Assembly (NCBI GenBank): GCA_903844155.1
Contig: CAIMSU010000103.1
Location: 1 to 64,000, forward strand
Reading direction: 5' to 3'
Origin: an uncultured Pseudomonadota bacterium
GTDB lineage: Bacteria > Myxococcota_A > UBA796 > SXON01
DNA length: 64,000 nucleotides
This document shows, one piece after another, positions 11,695-19,949 of the stretch (positions within the stretch are counted from its first letter, which is position 1; every line of letters begins with the position of its first letter). The notes under the pieces were generated by a model that was not told the origin of the DNA, did not search any database, and saw only the letters and a program-made list of their open reading frames with translations. The translations under genes and the position numbers were made by a program.

Positions 11695-12092
11695 GGAGCC
11701 ATCGTAGCCCCAACCCCCATCCCCGCCCACACCAGGATCAGCGGCACCCAGAGCACCAGCGCGTCGGGGTTGTCGTTGAGCGCCGCCGCCAGCAGGATCA
11801 ACGCGCCAAATCCGTGGCTCACGAGGACGAACCGTCGCAACCAGAGCGGTGGGCGACGCACGTTGAGCAGCAGCAGGCCCCCGCTGACACCGCAGGCGAA
11901 CGCCGCGACGACCACCAGGAGAGCGAGGAAGGCCAGCGCACCGCCCGACCACATCCCCGCGTAGCTCCCACACAATCCCACAAACGCCCCGCCGACCACG
12001 TCCACCACACCGACCGTCACGCGGAGCAGAACCCGGAGCACGGGCGTTCGGGAGGGCTCGCCAGGGTCGCTTGGCGGGTGGGACCCGGACAT
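11691..12092 (-). CDS. small multi-pass membrane protein
   Basis: 133 aa with about 4 hydrophobic segments. Confidence 0.6.
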   Translation of the reverse strand: MSGSHPPSDPGEPSRTPVLRVLLRVTVGVVDVVGGAFVGLCGSYAGMWSGGALAFLALLVVVAAFACGVSGGLLLLNVRRPPLWLRRFVLVSHGFGALILLAAALNDNPDALVLWVPLILVWAGMGVGATMAP

Positions 12093-12093
12093 C

Positions 12094-12765
12094 TCAGTGC
12101 GGCAGCCGGTCGAGCGTGTCAGAGTCCAGAACCGTGGTGTGAGAGGCCTTGCTGGTGTCGACCACCCCTGGCGTGTCGACCATCATCCCCACGAAGGCCA
12201 GCCCGGAGCGCATGTTCACGACGATACGGCTGGCCTTTTCGAGCTTCGCCGGCACGACGACGGGGTCCAAGCCGCCATACGCAAAGCTCCACACCCACTT
12301 TCCGGGCGGCAGACCGTGAAAAACCACGCCGCCGTCGTCGTCCGTGGTCCCCGAGACCGCTGTGCCTCCCGGCCCGGTGCCCGTCACCGCCACGCCGGGG
12401 ATGGGAAGCTCCGTCTCGTCCTGAACGACCACGGTCACGTCGCCCGCAGCCCCGGCGACCTCGCGCACGTCGACGTTCTCGCGACATTCGCCAGGCGGAG
12501 GCGTGACGACGTCGTGCTTGGGTCCACACGCGGCCAGCCCGACCGCGAGCGCGGCCGCGTGCAGCACCCGCCCGTCAAAAGCGCGACGCACCTGCACACA
12601 CAAGCGACCTGGACCCGCAACCGCGCGCTCGGCCTCATCCTCCGTCATCGCGGAGAGGTTGACGACGACGTGGTCGCACGTGGCACAGCGTCGCTCTCGC
12701 TCACCCGGCGCCAGGCGAATCGTGGGGTCCGGGCAGGGACCGGCGATGACGACGGGGGTCCGCAT
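12094..12765 (-). CDS. carboxypeptidase-regulatory-like domain lipoprotein with N-terminal CxxC segment
   Basis: GDVTVVVQDETELPIPGVAVTGTGPGGTAVSGTTDDDGGVVFHGLPPGKW; CATCDHVVVNLSAMTEDEA; LAACG lipobox-like. Confidence 0.65.
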   Translation of the reverse strand: MRTPVVIAGPCPDPTIRLAPGERERRCATCDHVVVNLSAMTEDEAERAVAGPGRLCVQVRRAFDGRVLHAAALAVGLAACGPKHDVVTPPPGECRENVDVREVAGAAGDVTVVVQDETELPIPGVAVTGTGPGGTAVSGTTDDDGGVVFHGLPPGKWVWSFAYGGLDPVVVPAKLEKASRIVVNMRSGLAFVGMMVDTPGVVDTSKASHTTVLDSDTLDRLPH

Positions 12766-12768
12766 CGC

Positions 12769-13404
12769 CTATCCGGCCGCCTGGAACACGCAAAACGCCG
12801 CCCCCTGTGGGTCCAGCAACGTGTCAAAGGACCCAAACCCTGACGCCTCCACGTCGGCAGCCTCCACGCGCGCGCCCAACCCCAACGCCCGCTCCCGCAC
12901 GGCGTGTCGATCCGCGACGAGTACGTGGCAGAGCCACTGATCGTGGGTCCCCGACACCAGCGAACCGACCTGCTCCTCGCCCCGCCAGAGTCCCCCGCGG
13001 GCCGGCACGGTCAACCCAACGGTCGCCGCCAGCCACGCCCCCGAGGCCGAAACATCGGTGGACTCCAGGATGTGCCACACAAACAGGTCCCGCCCCTCCG
13101 CCGCCGAGGCGACCGTCGGCACCCCGCGAGGATCGAGCAGGACAATCCCCGGTGGACTCTCCGGCCTGCCCGCCACCCGCCCGCCCGCGCTCGCCACCGC
13201 CCGCGCGCAGGCTTCGGGATCGGCCACGCGCACAAAAGGAGCCCAGTGGGGCACGATCTTGCTGTTCCGGACCCCCGCCACGCGCAGGCCGTCGACCGCG
13301 AAACCTTCCCCGGCCAGCTCCCACCCAAGGAGCTGGTGGTAGAAGGTTCGCGCCGCAGCGGCGTCGGAGGTCAGCAATTCGTGCCAGATGAATGGGGAGG
13401 GCAT
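12769..13404 (-). CDS. VOC-family (glyoxalase/bleomycin-resistance-like) protein, two-module
   Basis: MPSPFIWHELLTSDAAAARTFYHQLLGWE...FDTLLDPQGAAFCVFQ; ATG at 13404 rather than the ORF-track start. Confidence 0.8.
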   Translation of the reverse strand: MPSPFIWHELLTSDAAAARTFYHQLLGWELAGEGFAVDGLRVAGVRNSKIVPHWAPFVRVADPEACARAVASAGGRVAGRPESPPGIVLLDPRGVPTVASAAEGRDLFVWHILESTDVSASGAWLAATVGLTVPARGGLWRGEEQVGSLVSGTHDQWLCHVLVADRHAVRERALGLGARVEAADVEASGFGSFDTLLDPQGAAFCVFQAAG

Positions 13405-13472
13405 GGTGGAAGCGTAGCGCGGTTGCCGGACGCAACCGCCTTTGTGTTCCGATCTGGGGTAGTCAGTTCCTA

Positions 13473-13485
13473 TTTGTGGTACAAA
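13473..13485. promoter_or_regulatory. short inverted repeat TTTGTGGTACAAA upstream of DUF4143 ATPase
   Basis: TTTGT-GGT-ACAAA, 8 bp before the ATG at 13494. Confidence 0.35.
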
Positions 13486-13493
13486 TCGGAACC

Positions 13494-14642
13494 ATGTACA
13501 CCCGTTTGCAGCCGATCCCCGACCGCAGCTTCTTCCTCTTCGGCCCGCGCGGCACGGGCAAGTCGACTTGGCTCCACCAGCAGCTCCCCGAATCCCCGTG
13601 GTTCGACCTGCTGGACTCGGAGGTGTACCTTGACCTGCTCGCCAACCCCGCACGGTTGGAGCGTCGGCTCCCGAGCGGGCACGCCGGCTGGGTGGTGATC
13701 GACGAGGTCCAGAGGGTCCCGGAGCTGCTCAACGAGGTCCACCGGCTGATCGAGAGCCGCGGCTTGCGGTTCGCATTGACAGGGTCGAGCGCCCGAAAAC
13801 TGCGACGCGGCGGCGTCAATCTGCTTGCCGGGAGAGCGCTGACCCTGCGGATGCACCCGCTCCTCGCCGGCGAGCTGGGGGAGGCCTGGCAAGCCTCGCG
13901 TGCCGTGAGCATCGGCGCGCTCCCGTTCGCGGTGACCCGCGAGCGCGACGAGGATGCACGGGTGTATCTCCGCGACTACGTGCAGACCTACCTGCGCGAG
14001 GAGGTGCAGGCGGAGGGCCTGACCCGCAACCTGCCGGGCTTCGCGCGGTTCCTGGAGGCGGCAAGCTTCTCACAGGCCGCGCCGCTCAACGTCACCTCGG
14101 TGGCGCGCGAGTGCGCCGTGGAGCGCAAGGTCGTGGAGGACTGGTTCGGCGTGCTGGAGGACCTGCTGCTCGCGGTCCGGCTGCCAGTCTTCTCCCGGCG
14201 AGCGGGGCGAGAGCTGACGCCCCACGCGAAGTTCTTCTACTTCGACGCCGGTGTCTACCGCGCCCTCCGGCCCCGCGGCCCGCTCGACTCCGAGGCCGAC
14301 ATCGATGGCGCGGCGCTCGAAACGGTGCTCTTCCAGGAGATCCGGGGCTACAACGACGTCATGGCGCTCGGCTACGATCTTTCGCATTGGCGCACGCGAA
14401 ACGGCGAGGAGGTCGACCTCGTGGCCTACGGAGCCCGCGGCCTGCAGGCGTTCGGGGTCAAGCGCTCCTCTCGCGTCCGATCGGAGGATCTCCGTGGACT
14501 TCGGGCATTCGGAGAGGATTATCCACCCGCGCAACGCTGGCTCCTGTACGGGGGCGACCGCGCGTATCTGGAGGACGGCATCTCCATCCTGCCCTTCGCG
14601 GAAGGGATCCGGCGGCTTCCGGGGATCCTCGCCGGGCCGTGA
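13494..14642 (+). CDS. ATP-binding protein, AAA + DUF4143 type
   Basis: FLFGPRGTGKSTWLHQQLPES Walker A; WVVIDEVQRVPELLNEVHRLIE; C-terminal nuclease-like domain (RTRNGEEVDLVAYG). Confidence 0.85.
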   Translation: MYTRLQPIPDRSFFLFGPRGTGKSTWLHQQLPESPWFDLLDSEVYLDLLANPARLERRLPSGHAGWVVIDEVQRVPELLNEVHRLIESRGLRFALTGSSARKLRRGGVNLLAGRALTLRMHPLLAGELGEAWQASRAVSIGALPFAVTRERDEDARVYLRDYVQTYLREEVQAEGLTRNLPGFARFLEAASFSQAAPLNVTSVARECAVERKVVEDWFGVLEDLLLAVRLPVFSRRAGRELTPHAKFFYFDAGVYRALRPRGPLDSEADIDGAALETVLFQEIRGYNDVMALGYDLSHWRTRNGEEVDLVAYGARGLQAFGVKRSSRVRSEDLRGLRAFGEDYPPAQRWLLYGGDRAYLEDGISILPFAEGIRRLPGILAGP

Positions 14643-14663
14643 CGCGCGCCAAGCGCGCCACCT

Positions 14664-15842
14664 TCAGCGCTGGTCTCGCGCCCCTGACCCGCGGGCGAGC
14701 GCCTCCCGGATCCCCGGGACGACCGCCATGGCGATCTGCTGCGCACCCGTGGGGCTCGTATGGACCGGGTCCACGAACCACGCCCCCCGTTGGTAGCCAC
14801 CATCCAACGCCGCCAGGTCCACAACGACCAGGTGATGGCTCTGGCCAACGTCGCGGATGATGGCGTCGGCGCTCAAGGGGGCCCGCACCGGTGCAGCGTC
14901 GAGCCGCAGCGCTCCCGCCCAGAGCGCCGCGCGCGCAGCGGGATCCGTCGTGGAGTGGGCCCGGTAGAACGCCTCGATCGACGTGCCGGGACAGAGTCGG
15001 GAGGCAACGCCGGCGAGGGCGAAGGTGTTGAAATGGGGCGGGAGGGCGCCGCGAGGGGGCAGGTTGGCCGCGCACTGGGGCGCGCTGTGCACGTAGACGC
15101 CGGTTGGCGGGTGGTCAAAGCTCCGGAACAACGTGGTCAACACCATGGGGACGGCGGTGCTCTCGGCGACCTCCGTCAGCTCGGTCCGGAAGCGCGCGTC
15201 GACCTTGTCGACGTTCCGGATCGCAAAGTCGTCGGAGATCGCAAGCACCCCGGGGTCCGGGGACTGGCTCCGAAGGCGGCTGAGGGGCGAGAGCCACTGG
15301 TGGATCCACGAGTGCGAGAGGACCTGCTCCAATGGCAACGTCCAAAGCGTGACGGCCCGGATCGAGCCGTCGAACACCGACTCGTTGTAGTCGTTGTGGC
15401 CGGTCATCACGACGATGGCATCCGGCTTGAACGGCCCAATCTCCGTGATGAGCCGCCAGACGCCCGCTGTGGAGTAGCCCGGGATCCCCAGGTTCACGAC
15501 CTGCAAGTCCGGTGCGAGCTCGGCCACCCACGAGGGAAAGTTTCCGTCCCGCGGCGTGGGGACCCCCATTCGCACGGTAGAACCGCCCAGAACCACCACC
15601 CGCGGCCGCCCGTCCGGGGCCGGCACAGGCACCGATAGGCGGCGATCAAACGGACAGACGAGCCCGGCGCTGTCGATGCGGCACTGACCGATTCGCGAGT
15701 AGCCCTTGCTCGGCGGAGGCTCACCGGAGACGAGGTGTGCAACGCCCTCGATGGCCCCGAAGGCGCCCACCGTCGTCAGAAGGCCGAATATAACGCTGCG
15801 AACCGTGCGATTCACGGAGCAAGCCCGGCATGCGAGGGGCAC
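14664..15842 (-). CDS. SGNH/GDSL-hydrolase-like membrane-anchored protein
   Basis: VVVLGGSTVRMG, VNLGIPGYST, IVVMTGHNDYNE, DPVHTSPTGAQQIA. Confidence 0.75.
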   Translation of the reverse strand: MPLACRACSVNRTVRSVIFGLLTTVGAFGAIEGVAHLVSGEPPPSKGYSRIGQCRIDSAGLVCPFDRRLSVPVPAPDGRPRVVVLGGSTVRMGVPTPRDGNFPSWVAELAPDLQVVNLGIPGYSTAGVWRLITEIGPFKPDAIVVMTGHNDYNESVFDGSIRAVTLWTLPLEQVLSHSWIHQWLSPLSRLRSQSPDPGVLAISDDFAIRNVDKVDARFRTELTEVAESTAVPMVLTTLFRSFDHPPTGVYVHSAPQCAANLPPRGALPPHFNTFALAGVASRLCPGTSIEAFYRAHSTTDPAARAALWAGALRLDAAPVRAPLSADAIIRDVGQSHHLVVVDLAALDGGYQRGAWFVDPVHTSPTGAQQIAMAVVPGIREALARGSGARDQR

Positions 15843-16087
15843 AAAAGCAAGGTGCGGACCACGACAGCGCCCTACCGTCCCCGCCCGGCCGGGTCAACGC
15901 GCGGGGGCCATGCCCCGCCGCCACCTGGCTGGCCAAGTTGAAGGCGCGACTTCGTGCCCCGCACGAAGCGTGCCTTCGACGCGGTCAGCAGCGGTCGCGC
16001 TCGCCCGAACCTGCGCAGGTGTGGACGGGTCAAGAGAGGTCACGAACACGCGTGGCGGCTCGAAAGCCAAGGCGCGACGAGAATAAA

Positions 16088-16123
16088 CAGCCAACACCGG
16101 ACCGAAGGGGCCGGTGTTGGCTG
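16088..16123. repeat. perfect 13-bp inverted repeat / hairpin (CAGCCAACACCGG-N10-CCGGTGTTGGCTG)
   Basis: read directly; 10-nt loop ACCGAAGGGG; leader region of the next gene. Confidence 0.8.
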
Positions 16124-16292
16124 CACGACGCCGGCCGATTGCAGGTCGCTACGTTACCCTCCGTCAGCCGACGTACCGCCGGCAAAGGTCCCCCATGTCC
16201 CGCTCGCTCTGACTGTCCCCCCAACCCGGGGTTCCCGGGTCCACGCACCGCGAGCGCTGACCGATCTTCGGGGCGTTTGCCCTGGAGATCCA

Positions 16293-17420
16293 ATGTCCGA
16301 TCAGACTTCTTCACTCGCCAACGTCGACGCGATCGTCGCCGGCGTCATCGCACCAGCCGCCGCCACTGTCGACCGCGATGGGGCATTTCCCGCCGCTGCC
16401 ATCCGGGCGTTGGGTGAAGCCGGGATCCTCGGCCTTCTCATCCCCGAAGCCAACGGTGGCCTTGGCCTCGGGCCGGACACCGCCGCGCTTGTGGTGGAGC
16501 GCATCGCGGGCGCCTGCGCCAGCACGGCCATGGTCGTCTGCATGCACTTCTCCGGCTCCGCGGTGCTCGCGCAACACGGAACTGTCGAGGTCCAACGCGA
16601 GGTCGCAGCCGGCCGGCACCTCTCCACGCTCGCGTTCTCGGAGACCGGCTCGCGCAGTCACTTCTGGGCGGCGATGTCCAGCGCGAAGGTCGATGGCGAC
16701 ACCGTCGTCCTGGACGCGCAGAAGTCCTGGGTGACGTCTGCGGGCCACGCGACCGCGTACGTCTGGTCGTCGCGCCCGGCGACTGCGGAGGGTTTTTCGA
16801 CGATCTGGCTGGTCCCCCGTGGATCCGCGGGCCTGTCAGCCCCCGCCGGCTTCGACGGCATCGGGCTACGCGGCAACGACTCGACGCCGATCTCGGCCGC
16901 TGGCGTCCGCATTCCCGAGGCGAACCGGCTCGGACCGGACGGCAAGGGCTTTGACGTGATGATGGGGATCGTCCTGCCGAACTTCAACCTGTACAGCGCC
17001 GCCGTCAGCATCGGCCTCGCGAGCGCGGCGCTCGCCCGAACCTGCGCGCACGCGGGCGCGACCAGGCACGAGGAGGCAGGCACGTCGCTCGCCGAATTGC
17101 CGACGATCCGCGCCCACATCGCGCGGATGCAGATCAAGGTGGACATGACCCGGCTGCTCTGGCTCGACACCATCGCGGCGATGGGCGCCGGCAGGCCCGA
17201 CACGATGCTCCGCGTGCTGGAGGTCAAGGCGGCAGCCGCCGAGACCGCGCTGGAGGTCACCGCGACGTGCATGCGCGTGTGCGGCGGCGTCGCGTTTCGC
17301 AAGGAAGTCGGCGTCGATCGCGCGTTCCGCGACGCCCAGGCCGCCAGCGTGATGGGCCCGACGACCGACGTGCTGTGGGATTTCATTGGCAAGGCCGTCA
17401 CCGGCCTGCCGCTCTTCTAA
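16293..17420 (+). CDS. acyl-CoA dehydrogenase family protein
   Basis: GILGLLIPEANGGLGLG, ACASTAMVVCMHFSG, LAFSETGSRSHF, TCMRVCGGVAF; ATG at 16293. Confidence 0.85.
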   Translation: MSDQTSSLANVDAIVAGVIAPAAATVDRDGAFPAAAIRALGEAGILGLLIPEANGGLGLGPDTAALVVERIAGACASTAMVVCMHFSGSAVLAQHGTVEVQREVAAGRHLSTLAFSETGSRSHFWAAMSSAKVDGDTVVLDAQKSWVTSAGHATAYVWSSRPATAEGFSTIWLVPRGSAGLSAPAGFDGIGLRGNDSTPISAAGVRIPEANRLGPDGKGFDVMMGIVLPNFNLYSAAVSIGLASAALARTCAHAGATRHEEAGTSLAELPTIRAHIARMQIKVDMTRLLWLDTIAAMGAGRPDTMLRVLEVKAAAAETALEVTATCMRVCGGVAFRKEVGVDRAFRDAQAASVMGPTTDVLWDFIGKAVTGLPLF

Positions 17421-17440
17421 CCCCGGAAACCGGAGGTACC

Positions 17441-18289
17441 ATGCGCCCTTTCATCCTCGGTGCGGTCGCCTATGACCCAAAGGTCGTAACCATCTGGGAC
17501 GGCTTCAAGCTGTACTTCGAGGCCAACGGCCTGTCGTTCGACTACGTGCTTTTCCACAACTACGAACGGCAGGTCGAAGCCCACTTTGCGGGCGTGATCG
17601 ACGTCGCGTGGAACTCACCGCTGGCATGGGTCCAGGCGCAGCGGATCGCCACCCGCCTCGGGCGAAGGGCCCAGGCGGTGGCGATGCGAGACACCGACCA
17701 GGACCTGACCTCCGTGGTGCTGGTGCGGACCGAGGGGCCGGCGACGATTGCCGACCTGACTGGGCGACGAATCGGCGTTGGAGCAATGGATTCACCGCAG
17801 GCGACGCTACTGCCGCTGCTGCAGCTCGCGGAGCGGGGCCTCGACGTCCACCCCGACCATCCCAATGTCGTCCGGCACGACGTCCTCGTCGGCAAGCACG
17901 GCGACCACATCGGCGGCGAGCGTGAGGCCGTACGGGCGCTCCTGCACGGGGATGTCGATGCTGCCTGCATCATCGACGGCAACCTGGCCGCGTTCACCCA
18001 GGAGGGCACCGTTCGTGCGGGCGCGTTGCGCGTGCTGGCGACGACCCCAGCCTACGACCACTGCAACTTCACCGTGTTGGACGGCACCGCCACCCGACCG
18101 CTGACCCGCTTCCTGGCGTTGCTCCACGGAATGTCCTGGGGCGAGGCGGACACGCGGCGGCTGATGGATCTGGAGGGGCTGAAAGCCTGGCGCCCGGGCA
18201 GGACGACTGGCTACTCGGCGTTGGACCGGGCCTGCACCCGCTTCGGCACCGCCGACGCCTTCGTTGCCCAGCAGGTCGCGCGGGGATGA
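17441..18289 (+). CDS. PhnD/phosphonate-binding-like periplasmic-binding-fold protein without signal peptide
   Basis: FEANGLSFDYVLFHNYERQVEAHFAGVIDVAWNSPLAWVQAQ; starts MRPFILGAVAYDPKV with no leader. Confidence 0.7.
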   Translation: MRPFILGAVAYDPKVVTIWDGFKLYFEANGLSFDYVLFHNYERQVEAHFAGVIDVAWNSPLAWVQAQRIATRLGRRAQAVAMRDTDQDLTSVVLVRTEGPATIADLTGRRIGVGAMDSPQATLLPLLQLAERGLDVHPDHPNVVRHDVLVGKHGDHIGGEREAVRALLHGDVDAACIIDGNLAAFTQEGTVRAGALRVLATTPAYDHCNFTVLDGTATRPLTRFLALLHGMSWGEADTRRLMDLEGLKAWRPGRTTGYSALDRACTRFGTADAFVAQQVARG

Positions 18290-19500
18290 CGCGGCGACGG
18301 GTCGTGGACCTGACCGGCGCGCGCATGGACCAGGGCGCCGCGCTGATCGTCCGCCACGCCCTCGCTGACATGGGGCCGGGCGACGAGGTCCGCGTGGTCG
18401 GCGACGACGCCTCCCTTGTCCCGACGCTGCGGGCGCTCGCACGCGCGCTCGGCGCCCCCTTCACCGTCGAGGCGGATGGCGCCTGCGTCCTCGGCGCGTC
18501 CACCCACCCCGACGGCCGTCGCACCGGCGGCATGCTCGTGCCCACGGCGCCGGCCGACCACGCCCACCCGCGATGGGGCCTCGCGGCGCGCGGTACACTG
18601 GTGGAGGCCGGTGGACCCGAATTCGCCTTTCCGCTCGCCGAGAAGCGCGCCGTCTGGACCGACGAATTGGCGCGGCTCTACGCGCAGGCCGCCGCGGCGC
18701 AGTGGGACCCAGCGACGGCGATCCCGTGGGCCGAGCCGCGCTGCGACGACGACGCCGTGGAGGCCGCGGTCGTGCAGGTCATGGCCTACCTGGTCGAGAA
18801 CGAGACGGCCGCGCTGCTGGTCCCGGCACGCTTCTGCGCCCAGGTTCACCCGCACTTTCGCGAGGTGCTCCAGCTCCTCGCCATCCAGACCGCTGACGAG
18901 GCCCGTCACATCGAGGTTTTTACGCGTCGCGCCGGGTTGGAGGCGCCGCGCGGCCCCGGGCCGGCCCCGATGCCACCCCTCTCGACCGTCGGCGGCCAGA
19001 CCAGCCTGAAGAGCCTCGTTGACGAGCCCGACTTTGCCCTTGCAAGCTTTCTTCTCTCCGTCCTCGGCGAGGGATCGTTCCTGTCCCTGCTCCGGTTCCT
19101 GGACCGCTACGCGCCCGACGCCGTCACCCGCGCCGTCGCCCGCCTCGCCGCGCAGGACGAGGCCCGCCACGTCGCCTTTGGCCTCGCGCACCTCGAACGT
19201 CAGACAGCCCTCGACCCGTCGCTCCGGCCCCAGCTGGCGGCAGCCGTCCACGCGCGCCACGACGCCTTGGCGCACACCGCCGGGTTGAACGCCGAGGTTT
19301 TCGATGCGCTCGTGCTCATCGCCGGCCACCAGCCCAATCGCCCAGCGTGGGACCCCGTCGGCATCGCAACAGGTTGGAACGCCGTGCAGGAGCTGATCGC
19401 CGAGATGGACGCGGGCCGGCAGGTTCGGCTCCGTCGACTCGGGTTCTCGGGGGCCGAGGCCGCGGCGTTGAGCGCGCTGCATACGCGGAATTTCATGTGA
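18286..19500 (+). CDS. fusion: TusA/SirA-like domain + ferritin-like diiron domain
   Basis: VVDLTGARMDQGAALIVRHALADMGPGDEVRVVGDD (TusA-like) followed by ENE...ADEARHIE and GEGS...QDEARH; ATGA overlap with preceding gene. Confidence 0.65.
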   Translation: MTRRRVVDLTGARMDQGAALIVRHALADMGPGDEVRVVGDDASLVPTLRALARALGAPFTVEADGACVLGASTHPDGRRTGGMLVPTAPADHAHPRWGLAARGTLVEAGGPEFAFPLAEKRAVWTDELARLYAQAAAAQWDPATAIPWAEPRCDDDAVEAAVVQVMAYLVENETAALLVPARFCAQVHPHFREVLQLLAIQTADEARHIEVFTRRAGLEAPRGPGPAPMPPLSTVGGQTSLKSLVDEPDFALASFLLSVLGEGSFLSLLRFLDRYAPDAVTRAVARLAAQDEARHVAFGLAHLERQTALDPSLRPQLAAAVHARHDALAHTAGLNAEVFDALVLIAGHQPNRPAWDPVGIATGWNAVQELIAEMDAGRQVRLRRLGFSGAEAAALSALHTRNFM

Positions 19501-19583
19501 CGCGAGCCCGACCGGCGCGGAGATGACCGGCGGGCGGGATCGGGTGTTTGACGGGGGTTTTGGGGAGGAGGGGGTGACGGGCG

Positions 19584-19914
19584 CTACTTGCAGCCCGAGA
19601 AGATGGTTGCGGTGCAGGTGAGGTGGTCGCCCGAGCCCGGTCCTGTGTCGTCGGCCGATTCCGACGGATCGAGTGAGCAGGCGGTCACGTCCCACACTGA
19701 CCCGACGCCGAGACGGGCGTGCATCCCATTGACGACGGCGGTGCAGACGGCGATGCACGTCGCGTCCCTGCCGTCTCCGGTGTCGGTGCCCGCCGTGTCC
19801 GGGGCCTCGGCGCGCGCCAACTCCGCAGCAGTCACGCCGCGGTTCACGGTGACCGGGGGGGATCACGTCGCAGCGCGCACAACCGGCAAGCCACGACAAA
19901 AGCAGGAGCACCAT
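19584..19914 (-). pseudogene. lipoprotein gene interrupted by a frameshift at a G7/C7 tract (19855-19861)
   Basis: MVLLLLSWLAGCARCDVIPP is in one frame and VTVNRGVTAAELARAEAPDTAGTDTGDGRD... in another; removing one C from the tract joins them. Confidence 0.65.
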
Positions 19915-19949
19915 CGGAATAGAGTACCATTGCCGCCTCGGAGCCCGCC

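Noticed and set aside
18211-19914. 567-aa minus-strand ORF as one protein
   Set aside because: Only the first ~20 aa (lipoprotein leader) look real; the rest is antisense to the TusA-ferritin gene after the G7 frameshift.
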